DNA from: Phalacrocorax aristotelis | Lineage: Eukaryota > Chordata > Aves > Suliformes > Phalacrocoracidae | Assembly: GCF_949628215.1 (NCBI RefSeq) | Contig: NC_134276.1 | Location: forward strand, 135,284,125-135,348,124 | Reading direction: 5' to 3' | Length of the DNA: 64,000 bases | Part shown: positions 46,701-61,700 of the stretch, piece by piece | Numbering within the stretch: the first letter of the stretch is position 1 | Layout of the letters: the number at the start of each line of letters is the position of its first letter | Made by a program: the position numbers and the translations under genes | Notes under the pieces: generated by a model | The model's database searches: none | What the model was told of the DNA's origin: nothing | Seen by the model: only the letters and a program-made list of their open reading frames with translations

Positions 46701-49700
46701 CCAGCAAACTCAGCAGTACCAAAAGAGCCATATATGATGATGTTATGAAGGGTGCATTTCTGTTGCAATACAGAGTTAAATGTGGAACTTACTGCCTCCA
46801 GGTATTACTGTTGCACATAGCTTATTAAATTAGGTTGAAGAATTGATTGTGTTTATACATGACCAGAAACAGAGCTACATTTAGCCCTCCCCTCCTCCAT
46901 CTAAGATTCTTTTGAGATGAATATGGGTCTCTTCATCTCTGGCCATTAGCAAATAAACTGTTCCAGAACAGGGAGATGCATTCTCACAGTGTTGCATAGT
47001 GTTGTGCCTTATGAAGTCTTACAAGGCTTTCCATCAGCCTTATAAGACTTTATATGTTCTCAAAGCAGCCAGCTGTCTCAGGCCATGGTCTGAAGACAAA
47101 TCTTGCATTTTGAAACCAGAGATCTGATCTGTTATGAATAGAAGGCTATCACCAGACCAAAAGCTATAATTTTTTAATAGGACCTGGGATACTGCACTAG
47201 AAAAGTCAGTGACTGGAAGTGATATAGGTGAGAGTGCTTTCTAATCTCAGAACTACTCAGGAAAAAAAAGTAATAACACTATTCTATCTTCATAGTCACT
47301 GAAGCTGCAGAGAAGTGACATGAGCTACCCAGCCTCTTATAGTCATGTGAGTGAGAGAGCTGGGAATAGAACCAAATTACTCAGGCCCCAGTGGTAAAAT
47401 AGTTACCCACAGAATTGTACCATCTTCTCATTTATCTTGGCCCACTTTTGCCCTAGTTGTTCCTCTAGTTATTGCTAGAATGCGACTACCTAGAAGAAAA
47501 GACTCATTTTTTTATGTTTCCATAGCTGGACTTGGATCTCATGGAAAAAAGCCACCACTTTGTGCTGGCACAGTCCATCCAATGTAGGCAGACTGTTCTG
47601 GCGCCTACAGGATCCTAACTGTACAGGCTGGCATGGGAGGCACTGAGCACACACAGCTCTAGCCAGGTACATCTGTCTAGCTGGGGATAAGCAGGCAGAG
47701 GTGTATCAGCTTCATATTTCAGGACTGAGGCCAGAAGGAAGTGATCCTGAATTAGGTCAGTATTATCTGACAAGAGAATCTGGCTTGCCTGGTGTGATTT
47801 ATATTCAAAGACGTAGAGGGAAGGAAAGAAGCAGGGTGGTAAATTTTAGGTAGTTATGTGGAAGGTAAAATGAAGCATGTATTCTTACTAGAACTGCTGT
47901 AACTCCTCTCCATCATGTGTCCTGGGTAATGCTGGCAGATTTCAGGCTTATGGATCTTGCTGCTAGTGAAGACTTTCAAGCCCAATTCCTAGTAAAGTAA
48001 GAGAAAGAGGAGCAAAAAATATGCTAACATAGTTTTGAAAATAAACTGGTTTTAGTATGTCAAGAATAAATGTACTTATTTCTGGCATCGATCAGAATAA
48101 CAAAGGCTTGCATATAGTGTCAGATAGACTGTTTCAACCCAGATGTTGAGGCTTTGTCATGTTATACTCATCCTAAGGCTAAATACTGGCGTGATCAGAA
48201 GGAAAGCTAAGGCCACAAGTCTACCTTGGGGGCATCTGCCTGGGTGAAAATGACATATGTGAAAAGCATTAGATTGAGGGTACCCAGAAAGTCTAGTGGA
48301 TGACTCTCTAGACGGGTATAGGTATGTTTGTGAGTTATCAAAGTAACTGGCACTTTATTAAAGTTCTGTCTACACCAGATAGAGAGAGAGCATGCATGAC
48401 TGAGGCAGAATTTCTAATATTATGGTACCAGGGGTCACTTCTCAGTACTCTTTCCTTACTTGAGCCCATTCACAGGTATCTCTACTAGCAATGAGGAGAC
48501 CTTTCAAAGTTATAATGGTTCAGAGAAGCACTCAAGTACCAGTGACAGGGCTGGTTGTTGTCTTGCATACAAAAGTTAGCAAGCTCAAAGCTCACTAAAA
48601 GTTCACTAAAAACCTCCAGGTCAGGGAGAAGAGGAGAAGAGACTATGTTCCAGAAAGGAATAACAATTAAAACAAAGGGCTGGAGCTTACTTTGAGAATG
48701 TCATAGGCATCACCTTCACCATCAGGAGAAATGGGTATGTAGAGGAATCCATTTAATAATATGTTGTCAAGTGACACACAAGGGTTTACATTTTCCTCTT
48801 CTAGGTAGTAGTCCTTGAAGCTATAACCACGGATTTCCTTCAGAGGGAGATGATCATACACCTGGGGAAATGCAAACAACCAGGGAAAAGTGTGTACTTA
48901 CAGGGACACAGACACTACTTAACACTCCTTTGATAAAAGCCAACTTCTAAAAAACAACTGTAGTGAATGCAGCTATAAAAATACATGGCCCTATGACAAT
49001 AGTGGTGTTAATTGTAGTTGAAGAACTGGTTTGTTTTTGTACTTTCTTATTACCAGAGATAACCAAGACTTACAGAGCTGGGAGAGAGCTCATCTTCAGG
49101 CTTCATGAGGAGAACGCTCTTGTCCACAGCACGGAGGGCACACAGGGACCTTGGTGAGGTATGGAGTTGCAGGCGTGTGTTAGAGGCAGGAAGACCTTCC
49201 TTGGGTACAAAACTCAGTCTGACCTGCAACCCCAAAAGGAAGTTAAAACAGCCACTTTTCCTGATGCTGTTACATGTTATTATATTGAAGCATCTAGCCT
49301 TGTGAACTGAGCTCTGCTAGTGCCTTGCAGCTCTTCTAATATATATCCAGCTTTGTAATCAAATGTAATAAAAAATGACCAGTCATTCTCTTTCTTATTC
49401 TGTATTGCTCCACTTTTTATAGTTATGGCTTTGTAACTTATTCTGGAGTTCCAGTCACTAATCCTCTGTCAACATCTGGTCAGACCATTTCATGAACCCA
49501 TTATGAATCCTGTCTGCATTCTAAAACAGATAACTGAACCACTGGCCATGAAACAAACATGGGTTGCATAAACCTTGACTTATACTCACTTTATTGGAGA
49601 AGCAACTTTCAACCTGGAAGTCTGCTGAACTGGCTATGACTTCCCCACTGGGTGAAGTGGTATACACAAGCATCCGTGCCAGGGGAGCAACTGCCGCCTC

Positions 49701-52700
49701 AACAGGAAAGGTCAACTGAAATGTCCCATAAGCTAACAGAGAGAAAAAAGGCTAAGCAGCATATAAGAAGTTCTAGTATGTGCATTTGCCTTCCCCAGAT
49801 AAAAAAGTAGGTTCACTTATGATGAATATTTTTTATTAGCAGGGGCAGGACTACTGATACGTGTCTGAAGTCTATTGCTGTTGCTGAAGACACCTGCATT
49901 CAAACAGTGATCACGTAATAGTCAAACGAGTTGAGTTTGGTGAGCCTCAGTATGCCTTCTAGATTCTCCCCAGTTAACACCTGGCATAATTTCTTGATGT
50001 TCCTGACCCCTTTACTCCTGAATCTCCAAGATCTTCTTCAGTCCACAAAATAAGATGAGGGAAAAACATAGAAATAGGGGCTGTTGTAATGGGTGGCAGC
50101 AGTCAAAGTTGCACAGTGGTTGAAAAAAAAACTTTGCAAAATTACTGCTAAGCAAGCATTTAGCTGGAACTCCAAGCTATTGCTCCAACCACAGTGGAAA
50201 ATGCCCTTCTGTGTTGAAAGACTCTTCCTAGCTTGGCCTGAGCTTCATGTCACAATCTGGACAAAGGTGATAGAACATCTCTTGTTATGGGCCAGGGTGT
50301 TAGTTTAGTCACTACTACTAGTGAGGATGCAGAACTTTATATGAACATGCATCACGCAAGATCTTTTACTTCCATATAATATTTACACCCACCGCAGTGC
50401 AACTCCTCATAGACTTCCAAAATATCTCCCTGGTCTTATTGATGAAAGACTTTTAAAGATGTATCATAGCCAGCCTCAGTTACTGAAATGTGTAATCCTT
50501 GGACAATTATATGAATACAGTTAAATGTATTGGTTAGAATATAGGGGGATGTGTGTGCTGACATGCTTGTAAGGGAGAAACAGTACCAAAAAAAATGAAG
50601 GAATGGGAGAGAGAAAGAAAAGGAGACATGTTCTTCTTCCTTCTCACTGTACCTGTGAGTCTTACAACACTGGTAAGCATCCACAAACTGAATAGGCTAG
50701 AGTGGTCAGCAGAAAGTGCTGGTTTGAGTAAAAAATGGCCAAAACATTATGCATATTATTTGTTGAATTTTCCAAAATGTTCTGGTCAAAAAAATAGCAC
50801 CTGACAGAACTCAGAGAAAACAAAACTAACCCAAGCCACTTCATTTAAAAAGATTTAATTCTGAAAATGCATTTCAATTCAAACATTAAATGTTTGAATT
50901 TAAATAATTCCTCCACATCCCCTCTGCCCCCAAATTATCATCAGAGATGCTAAAAATGCATAGTTCTGCTCACCATCTCCAGGATTCACAGTCAGATCAT
51001 GGGTGTCTGCTAATATAATGCCTCCCTTGGCCATTACCTGTATGTCAGAGAAACCTTCCTGTAATTGTGCTACCGCTGTTGAAGGGAAAGAAAATAAACG
51101 TTCACTGTGTTAACTGTTGAGTGTGAATATGAATAGCACTGCCAACTGTGAACAAAACCAAGAAGATACTAAGCAAGTGCCAGACTGGAATGTACTGTGT
51201 CTTTAGAGACAGAAATATTCACTCTTAGCAGGATTGATGTTTCCTCATTGGTCAGACCTGGTTTCCCTTTTGTATGTATTATATATATAGACCACGTTCA
51301 AATGCACTTTGCCTCTGAGCACACATGTTTGGGGGTCATATGCCTGTTTCTAACAATTTGGAACAGACTGATGAGTGAGATAACACTCTCAGTTGCATTG
51401 TGAAACAGTCTAGAAAAAAATTTAATCAGGATTAGTTTCATAACTCACACAGAGTTGGAATAGAAGAGCATAGGCTGTAAATAAGGAGAGTTTGAATACA
51501 ATACGTGAAGTCAGGCAGTAAGCAACAGCTTGAATGATAGCTGTAATTTCCTCAATTCTAGAAAAAGTTTCGTTTTTCACAAACATAGAAGCCTTTCATA
51601 CAATTACTTTCCATGTAGGATATCTGTTCCATAGCACCATATTTTAATTTCAAGATGTGGGATCCACACCTATTAAGTTCCGCCATTGTTACCCTCACTG
51701 TTGGTTACCTGCTGTGTGTGTATACTTAAGACCAGCTTTCCCAGACTACTGTGATAAACAGGAATCTTGTGCTTCAATTTATTGATAGCAGTCTTGAAAT
51801 TAAGTGCATGGACATCTGTACCACAGGTTTCTATTCTCATTTTTGTAATCTCAGTCTAAGTCCCCCCAATGTTCTGTACAACCCATCAGAACAGGAGTGT
51901 TTGTTCCACTGATTTCTTCTAGCTCTCCAAGGCTACTCTCATCTCTCCTGCTAATGTCACTAAATGGGAAAACCGGAAAAAGAAATTTAGGGGAAAAGAA
52001 GTTTTATTTGAATATTCATCTGATTCTTCCTTATAGATCATTGTTCAGTCATAGTTGAATTAGTCTCTCTCCTCTGCCCTCCAAAAAGAATCAATTCACG
52101 GTTCTCAATGTCAGTGTACTAGTCTATTCCAGTTACTGTAGTATCCCAAACTTTCCATCATTGCCTGATATATGACTTAAACTCTAAGCTTATTGGTCTT
52201 TTCTGGTTTTGCTTTAGTTTCAGTGGTCAGATGACTACCAAAGGACAAAACTGAGTAGGAGACTGCTTTCCTCCTCATCTCTCATCTTCTTGTTGTAATA
52301 TGTTGGTTTCTGAGCAGTGACCACGTATGAACCAGAATTTGGAATGGAGGAGACTGAGAGTGGAGTATTATGAGAGTCTTCGATGGTTGCACCTGAGACA
52401 ATGCTCTCTCCATCAACATTTTGTCTCTCTTCTGTCCTGAATAAAACATGTACATTCTACCCATTTCTGCACACAGAAGACAACATGAGAAACATTACAG
52501 AAATGTGTTTAAATCCCACTGCCATAGGCCACACTTTCTGTTTTAAACTCCCTTTATCATTACTGGCTAAGGACTGACCATATAGCAAGTGCTGTGGTTG
52601 CTCACAATGGAAGGCAGCTAAATGTGCCACAGTGTTCTCTGTGGCCATAGGTCAAAGTAAACACAAATAATTCTTACCAAATAGTAAATGACAATTTTCT

Positions 52701-55700
52701 TCTGCTCTCCTGTGGCCTCTGGTGTGAAGATATAGTGCACCTGGATCTTCGTGGGGGAGCCACAACTTAATGTCTCAGGCTTTGGCTCGATTTTGAGGAA
52801 ACTTTTACTGGGGGAGTAAAACCGACTTATTCTACGTGTGGCATGCTCATAGGAAGGTGTGATCCAGTTGCTGTCATAACAGTTCAGTTCAGGTTTATGA
52901 TCAGCCTGATAAAGAAGAATAAAAAGTCCACAGCTGACCAAAACCAGGTAACAAGTCACATGAAAGTCCACAGAAAAACTCTGGGTATGTTCTATATTTC
53001 CCACTTTTAGAAGAAAGTAGAGAACATGCCCAGGAGACACAGAGAAGTGACCTGCTAAGAAACTTGCTTTATCTTCCAGCTGGCAGGAAGACTGATGGAT
53101 AGATATTTCCCCTACTGATCAGAAAGACAGAGGTTTACCCCCGTCCCTCTGCCCTGTCTCTGCCACTCACTTGGATTTCCAGGGAGGCTTGTGTGAAGGT
53201 GGTAGTGTCTATGGAAAACCAGGATTGTCCCTGCTCATCTGTAGTGTAATTCCCTTTGTATCTGTCTCCATCCACAGAAATCATGATGGTTTCATTGGCG
53301 ATCGGAGCATCAGTGCCATCTACCAGCTTCACCTAACAGAAAAAAAGCAAACTTCAGGTTTTTGACTAGCAACAGAAACCAATTCCCAAATCTTAAAGCC
53401 TATTCCCCTTTTTCCTCCTTGCCAGGCACAATGTTTCTTACAGAGAAGAAAAAAAGATGAGAATGTGGAAATGTGTGGGGTGAGTCCTGGGTTGTCTGAG
53501 GCAGCAACTGAGAAAATTCTCAGCAAAACAATATGATTGGCCCAGGGAAATTATCTGTCAGAACCCTAAGTTCCTAAGGTTTTAGTTCCCCTAGCCAACT
53601 TCATATGCAAAGCAGATATCATCTGCCTCTTGGTTCACGGAGTCTACGTTCAGGCTTGTGCCTTGTCCCAGTCCTTGACTAAAGCTACATTGGAGGTAGA
53701 CCTACGCCCAGCTCTTTCTTCTGCTGGATGGATCTCCGTCTGGTTAACTAGACTTCCTTGGTTGACCTCAGCCTTGACTTTTCACCTCACATTGTCTGGT
53801 GAATGCTGGACTGTTGGTGGATCCTGTTACTGTCACCACTTCTGCTCTGCTCAGTCTGGTTGGGTACTGTGGGACTGTGCCCTTGTTGATGAGGTAACTA
53901 TCTGTACCTGTGTTGTGGTTATCCTTTGCACCTAGATAAAGTTCCCGTGTGGAATAGCCCACACTTGCTGCTCCCTGGTGTTATCTTCATGTGTCAGAAC
54001 AACAGGCCTTCTATTTTGTGCTGGGCTGACTGCCAGGAGATTCAGGGCCATGTGTCTGTTCAAGTGCCCCAAACTGACAGTAATTCATCTGCCTGTGCAA
54101 AGGCAGAAGAAGGTGGACTGTGTCATCTACACACTGCTATTCCATCTCATGGAATTGTGCACTTGTGAGTTTGCTATGCCATTCATTGTCCAGGATCTCA
54201 GAAGTACCGTACCCTCCCAAAGAGTGGGATCCCTGGTCTGTACTGGGAGTCCAGCATGTCAAAGCTGATTTTGCTCATGATGGACGTGATTCCACAGGAG
54301 CCTGTTCCAGTCATCTCTATTCCTGAGAAAGAGCACAGTGAAGAAGGATTATTAGCAAATGGCAGCAGTTCTAGACACGTCACTCCAATTTCCTCATCTT
54401 CGTCAGGCCCTCCCACTATGGCCTGCCATCACTTTGCCATCTCTATGTGATACATACCTGTGCCATCTTCTGTGATCTTGCCTTGTACCTCAATGCTCAT
54501 CTCATATCCCCTGCGCTGGAGCTGAAATATCTTGGTCCTTACTACACCAGAAACACACCCATGAGCATCTGCCTAAGCAGGGAATTGGAGAGAAAATTGG
54601 AACAATTTTCAATTCTGTGAACAAATTTGGTGCCTTGTGGGAAAGGAATAGATACCCCCCAACCCAACAGGCTTAACTTCTGTGATGAAATCCCCGCCTT
54701 ATCTTCGAGGGTTGTCTCCAAGACCAGAACTTGTTTCCTAGTGTTTCATCCATACATTTTCTGTGTCCTGTGAGGTACTTGACACTCAGTTCTCCAAGGC
54801 ACATACTGGTTTCCTTGTCAAATCCCTCCTACCTTAGTTCTGTTTTTCTTCCTGTGTCTTCTGTTGTTTTCACCCTTTTACTTGTTGCCCTTTCTCCTTT
54901 CTCATGTGTTTGACACATATACAATACCACTTTCTTGTTTTGTCTGCATCTTCTTTGCCCTTTGCTCCCTGCCAGACCCTCCCACAGTTAAAAAAATCTC
55001 TTACATATTCTTTTCTTGGTTTGGGGATCATTAGTAGGGACCTCACAGCTGCTAACTGGAGATTCATCCCTAGTTTCAATGAGGTCAGGATTTCAGCTGT
55101 AGGGTTTTCTTCATCAGTTCTGTTTCCAGTTTAATGATCCACCTCTTAAGAATGCTTTCCTCTGGGAACATCTGCTTGTCCCCAGAAAGGGTTTTATCTC
55201 TAATGTCCTACTATCTACCAACAGTCACAGATTTGGCCTCCTTTAGCAGCACTGCCCATTACCCATAAGAAAGAGCCCTATATTTTAATCTTGGGACTTA
55301 CCTGCTTAGTGAATTCTTCACACACAGCTTCTGCTTCTTTTCCATAACAGTTTGAAGCAGAATGGGAAAATTTCCGGCATACTTGGACATTCACCAAACC
55401 AGGAACAGGTTTCCCATAGGTGTACCTATAATCACAGAGTGTTAAACAATATATTAGATGTTGAGACAATCGGTCCGAGAGTGACACTCAGACACATCTT
55501 CTTCAAGACCTCTGTGGATGACTTCCTAATATTTTTTCTTAAAGGCCGACTAGTCTGATATTTTAATGATTCTAGTGATTACATTTCCATCATTTCCATG
55601 GTGAGATTCTTCCATCATCCATTAGAATTTGTTCTAGGTGGGAGGTCTTTGCAGGAATACAGTAAAAGATTTTCTGTAGAAGATTATTTCAGCTGCGTGT

Positions 55701-58700
55701 ATCTTTGTATCACAAACTGCTGAGGGTTCAACAAAGAAGTAGAAAGGCAACCAGGGGCTCAGGAGGAGCAATTTATGAGCCAAAAATGAGAACACTAGGT
55801 TTGCACCACCTCTTTAAGTGATGTCTGATTTGACATCTCTGAGTATTTGAGGGTTCAGGATTAGCAGAGAAGCTCTAACTGAAGAAATGTAAAGAGAGAT
55901 AGATAAAGTATACAGTAAACTGGGAGGAGAGAGCTAGAGATTGGTTTGGCATTATCTTTTAAGGAACATAGAGAAGATCCTTCACTTTGACTGTTCAGGC
56001 CAAGTAGCAGGCTCGGGTTTGATAGGGTGGATGAGCCTGCACTAAATGTCTGGGAAAGGTATGAAAAGCCTTCCCCAGCTCTTCTTTTGGTCGTCAGCAG
56101 AAAAGAGGAGTGAAGGATGAGTGAGAGAGAGATTAACTTAGCTCTGTGACTCACAGACCGCAGACAGACACTGGAAGCTCCATGTCCTTAATAGTGATCG
56201 TCTTGGGCAGCTTCACCAGGACCTCGTACTTTGGCAGCACTAGATGGGAGAAAGTCTGATATGAGAAAAGTGAAGGAGAGCTGTGTACTGCACAGCAACA
56301 CAAACACAGACCCAGGATCATCTTAATACAAACCATCACCTCTCTGTGGTGTGCAGTACAGCTCTGCTCTCTGTTCCCTAGGTTTTCTCAGCTTTTACTG
56401 CTGTTTTGGGTTTAAAGGGAATTTAAGGAGGGTTGTAGCCCTTAGCTTCCCTCATTTGTGGCACATGTTTATGTGATCTTATTGGCACTAGATAGCTGTG
56501 TAGATCCCTTACATCCAGAAGGACACACTGGTCTGTGTGTTGTACTCCATGTTTCACAATACATAATTTGCAACTAAGAGCTGCAGTAGCACCTTCACCA
56601 TCTGTGTCATTTACCACATTGAAACATCTTGAATCATTGATTCTCTCTGTCTGTTTCTTACTGCCTGGAGATCCCAAGCTGCTCTTAGGCTCACCAATGT
56701 GTAGCATGTGAAACTGTCCTGCAAGTCCAAACAGTTCTAGTGAATCTAACCACAGACCCTCAGGTCTATATTTTCAAGTGAATGAGGCAGCAACAAGGCC
56801 TGATATAAAGGGTGGCAAGTAAAAGGCATATTTTGCTTGAGTATTATGTTACATCCATCTTCCCATATTGCATCCTGCAGCTCTAAGCCCCTAGCTACTC
56901 GAGCCCAGGACTGGACTGAAGCATGTAATAGCCTGCTTCCAGGTGGTGCACCTGAGTTTTTTTTCACAGTGCAAGGAAATAAAAGCAGGGATGGTGCACA
57001 CCCAGACCAGGAACTAGAAAGCAATCTAGGACAGGAGGCAAAGCTCAGTGTTTCAACCTCAGGGCACATTTCCTCAAAAGGCTGTAAGAGAATTGGCAAC
57101 AGGGAGATTGATGGGAATAAGACTAAAGAACAAATTAAAAAACCTCCTAGTTTAGTGTGAGGCTAAGAAAGGGACAAACATCTTTGATTTTGCGGGGTGT
57201 TCAGTATGATCTTTGTGGGAGGAGGCACAGCCCACCTGTCACCATGGCAGGCCAAAGCCTATAACCTGGTTTCTGTTCAGATTATTCACCATGTTCATCC
57301 TAGCCACTATGCCTGACTTTGAACCAAAGAAGCCAGCTCCCATGGGCTCCAGCGACAATCTTCTTTGGGTCAACACCCTGCATATTCCAGACACTGCAGG
57401 TTCTGAGCGATGTGTTGGGTCATTTAGACTCCATGTACAGCCAGGGGGAGCCCGGGAGTGCAGAGCACAGGCCAAGCAGCCTCCTCAGATGCACACAGCC
57501 TAGCCAGAGTACACATCTACAAACACCTGAGATGTTTCATTACAGAACTGGGGGTTATAGTGCTCTCTAGGGCAGCACATTGCTCCTTAGTCAGTCTCTA
57601 CTACCAGACTGTTTCATCTGCTTCTAACATTTGTGGAATATTTTTCTTCAAACTGAAGTTTTCTACCAAACATATTTTCTAAGCTTTTGCTGAAACAAGG
57701 AAGAAGAGGAAAAAGAGGACTACAAGTGAAGAAATGGAACTGACGCAGATTATGAGAGAGGGAAAACAGGGTCACCAAAATATCATCATCTCTTACACTG
57801 TATCTAGTGCTACTTGCAACAAGCTGTTGGACTGAAAAGCAACTGAAACGAAGTCAGTTGAAATCGGTGCCACAAGCCATGCATGGGAAGGCTGCCAGAC
57901 CCTATACTCCCAGGAGCCCTATGAGCAAATACAAGCTCAGGCAGGTTGCAGAGATGACATAAAGTGAGTAACCACCACAGGTATTCAGCACCTTTTGGGT
58001 CATTCCTTCTGAATCCCACTGCCTGTGTGTATTCAGTCCCTCCCTTCCCCATGACATTCCCAGGAAATCCCAAATCATGAAGTCACAGTAAAAGGCATTG
58101 CTGTTAGCCCCAATGGCATCCCATACCTCCTTTCCTTACCATATTCCTCCACGCTGAAGGAGTGCTCCACGTGGGATGAGAAGCTCTTCTGCACAACTAT
58201 TTTGTAGGAGCCTTGGATGGGGTCTGAGGTGAGGGGGAAGGAGAGCTGCGTAAGGCCAGTCTCTAGTTCCACCCCTTGCCACTGGTACACACGGTTCCTC
58301 TGGGGATCCTGCAGGTGAGCATAAGTCAAGGTCACAAGACAGTACAGGAGGCTCCCTGGGACAGAGCAGTGGAGTGCCCAGTATCTAAACATTCCAGCTG
58401 GGAAATGCCTAGATGTAATTACTCAATAATCTCTGAGGATCTGTGAGCACTCACATGTCAATTCTGCATAACTAGTGTGCAAGAAAGCTTTTTAACCCTG
58501 TAGGTCCTGTGTTGTCTCCCCCTCAGCTCTACATACATGCTAACAAAGGATGGGGCCAGGAAGGTGGGAAAGACAGACCGGCAAGGTAACAAGACAAAGA
58601 TATGGATAGCAGGAGTAAGTGCAGCACAAGGAGAAAGGAGGGAAGTTTTAGTCTCCTTCACTTACTATACAGCCTGCTAAATTTTTTTTTTCCATGCCTG

Positions 58701-61700
58701 GAATAAAGGCTGTCTGAGTACCAGTGCATAACTAGCTGAGGAATGAGGCACCTAATCTATCTATGGGACTGAGAAATGTACATATGTAAGAGTCCAAAGC
58801 TTGTGGTGGGGGTGCGGGGACAGGAATAGAGGAAAACGTATCCCACATATGTGCATCCAGCTGAGAGCTCTCCCTTTTTGTCTCTCCCTGCTCCTAAGGG
58901 TGGAGCTGAAATCTCATCACTACTACAGGTGAGTATTGCTTATTATGAGCTGATTATCCATAGGCTGTGCTTCAAATTCATCAGCTCAGCCCCAAATTTC
59001 TTGTAGAAGTTGCTGAACCAATGCAGTGGTGCTGCATAATCTGATGCATCCTTTCCAGGCTCTTCAGCAGGACGGTTAGTGTTTACAGTGTTTTATTTTC
59101 TGCCTGCTCTTTGCATTGTACCTTGGCTGTCACCAAAAGTCTATTTACTCTAGATAGGTATGTGACTCAAGGTATGTGTGCATTTACTTCACTAAGATTT
59201 TATCTCACGGCTTAGGGAAAAGGGGATGTGAATGACATTCCCCAGTTGCAGGTCACTGGTCAGGGGGCTTTCTTCCCAAGAAGCACCCTGTGAGAAAGAC
59301 ACAATCAGTAAAACGCATCCCACAACTCTGACCAAATCCTCTTCATAATCACATTTCAACCTTGCTGAAAAGCCTACCACTTATTGTGAGGGATACCACT
59401 GGGCTTTCTTGGAAGAGGAATTCAAGAAATTGTTTACAGCTGGGCTTGTGAACTTGTTGCTATTTCTATGGTGTATTTCTAGGGAAGGCCTGAAAGTCAG
59501 TTTGTTTGTTTTTCCTCAGAAAGGTTTTCTTTTTTTTTTTTAATGACAGAAGCAATAGGTCAGGATAATAGTTCAGAAATAATAGGCTTATACTAACTTC
59601 TGCTCATATTAACTTTGTGGCTGACTACGATCAGTGACATGAAGGGTGTGGACTGATGAACATTTATTTCCTTAGCACTGCTGACTTTAAGCTGTCACCT
59701 TTCTTCACTCCTGCTACCCTTTTCTTTAGGCCAGTCCAAACTTCATGCAAGCATGTGGTAAACTGCATTGGCAGATCTGATCTGGCTGAAAAAAATACCC
59801 TAGAGTAAAATGGTAAATTTGCTGCTGGATGAGTTTCCCACTCTACAAGACTGCCTTGTAGCATCTGTGAAAGCCAAACAAAGGGCAGTGCTGGACTGAG
59901 AAAGAACACTGAGGAAGGGAGAGGTAATGGTGGGGATGGAGGACAAGACCTGGTTTAAACAGCACGAACAAACACCATGCCTCACAAGCTGGAGCTGAAA
60001 ACACAGGATGGCCTTCCTAGTGATTTAAAATTTAAGACTTTCATGGTACTGACACAAAAAAAAAAGATTGTAAAGTTAATCAGCTTGTTAGGTAAAGTCA
60101 TATGAGATTTCTGGAGGCAGTGAATAGGATTTATTTCTTCTTGATCCTTTCTCGAAATTCCTGTACTCAGTCAAGTATCATCTCATTGAAAGGAAAGAGA
60201 CCTGTTCTAAAACCCCATGGGAGAGCCTCAGCATAGGTAGTTTTGAGGTGCTCTCCTCCACCTGCTATCCCACACCACACACTCTTTTACTGTTCTTTCT
60301 CCAAATATTCACACACCGTCAGTGACCCAACAGCTTTGCAGCTCTGTTCTGGAAATTTACTGAGAGGAAGAGAAGTGACAGCACTCTGACAGGAGGGTAG
60401 AAAATAATAGCACAGCCTGTTTCTGGCCACCTTGTGCCTCCCCTGTTGCAACAACATCCCCAGCTCTAGAGAGAGTCAGTGCAGAATGAAGACAGCAACC
60501 CCAAGCAGCAAGAAGCAATGACAGGACTGACTGCATAGGACCCATAATCATGCAAACCAAATTAAGATTTGTGCACATTAATATCAGCACTGTTTGTGCT
60601 GCTATCATGGCTTCAGGGTCCATCACTGAGTCTTTCCCATCAGTCTTCCACTGGAAGATGTCCCAGACATTAACTGTAAATTCTCTTTCCTCAGCTGAAA
60701 AAGTGAGTACTTGAATCATTGACAGTATCATCCTTCCTATTAACTTTTGTTGGTCATTGAAGTTCATATGTTAAAAAAAAAAACCAAACAGACAAAAAGG
60801 GCATGCTAGGGAAGATAGGGGACGTCTACTTACATAATTTTGTTTCTTCAGTTTTGCTAGTTTAACGCAGTTCTGTGGTTTCAACTACATTTGGCAGACA
60901 GAAAATCTCAGTTCTGCTTGGGAATAGGAATAAGTCATTCTGATATGACCTCTAGGCAAGTGTAATTCTGTTCACAGCATGGCTTGCACTGATTAACTGT
61001 TTTGTTCCTACAGCACATTCCCCAATCAAAGAACCATTGTTGGAACTTTTTTTGATGCCCAACTACTCAGCCTTCCTTTACACAAAGGGAAAAGGTGATG
61101 CGTCCATGTTTTTTTCCCTTGTACCTCAGCCTGAAAACACCACTGTTGGAGACTACAACCTCTGTGTCTGCACATTCTGCTGAAATAATAGACCTGTAGT
61201 TATCCACTCACCTGAACATAGACAAATGGAAACTGTGGGGAAAGAACAAAGGAAAATCAGCATTAGAAATATTATTCACAAATGGATGGAAGTAATTTCC
61301 AGATTTGGACCAAAGGGCAGAACAACCTTCTAAGTCATCCTTTGGGTTCTTCTTTTTCTGTACTTGCTGTTTCCTTAGTTCTTGATGATTAAGGGAATCT
61401 CTTCTATAATATTTTAGAACCCCAACTTTTTGTCTTACCACGGTATGAAAATGTGATGAAGTAAGAGTTTTCAAAGAACTTGTCTGCATGAGGAACTGAT
61501 TGCCAAATAAGTTAAAAGGTGGACTTACACCCCTGACCAGTTCCTTAAAATCAAGTCCTTGTCATGGTGCTCTCTCTGCCTTTATGCATGTGGTTGCACC
61601 CACTGCCAAAACATCTGCATGTCTTGCACGTCTTACTTTCAATGGAAACTTGTCCCACACATTTTTTCGGTAATGAGATCCCTTCCTACATGCTTAGCCA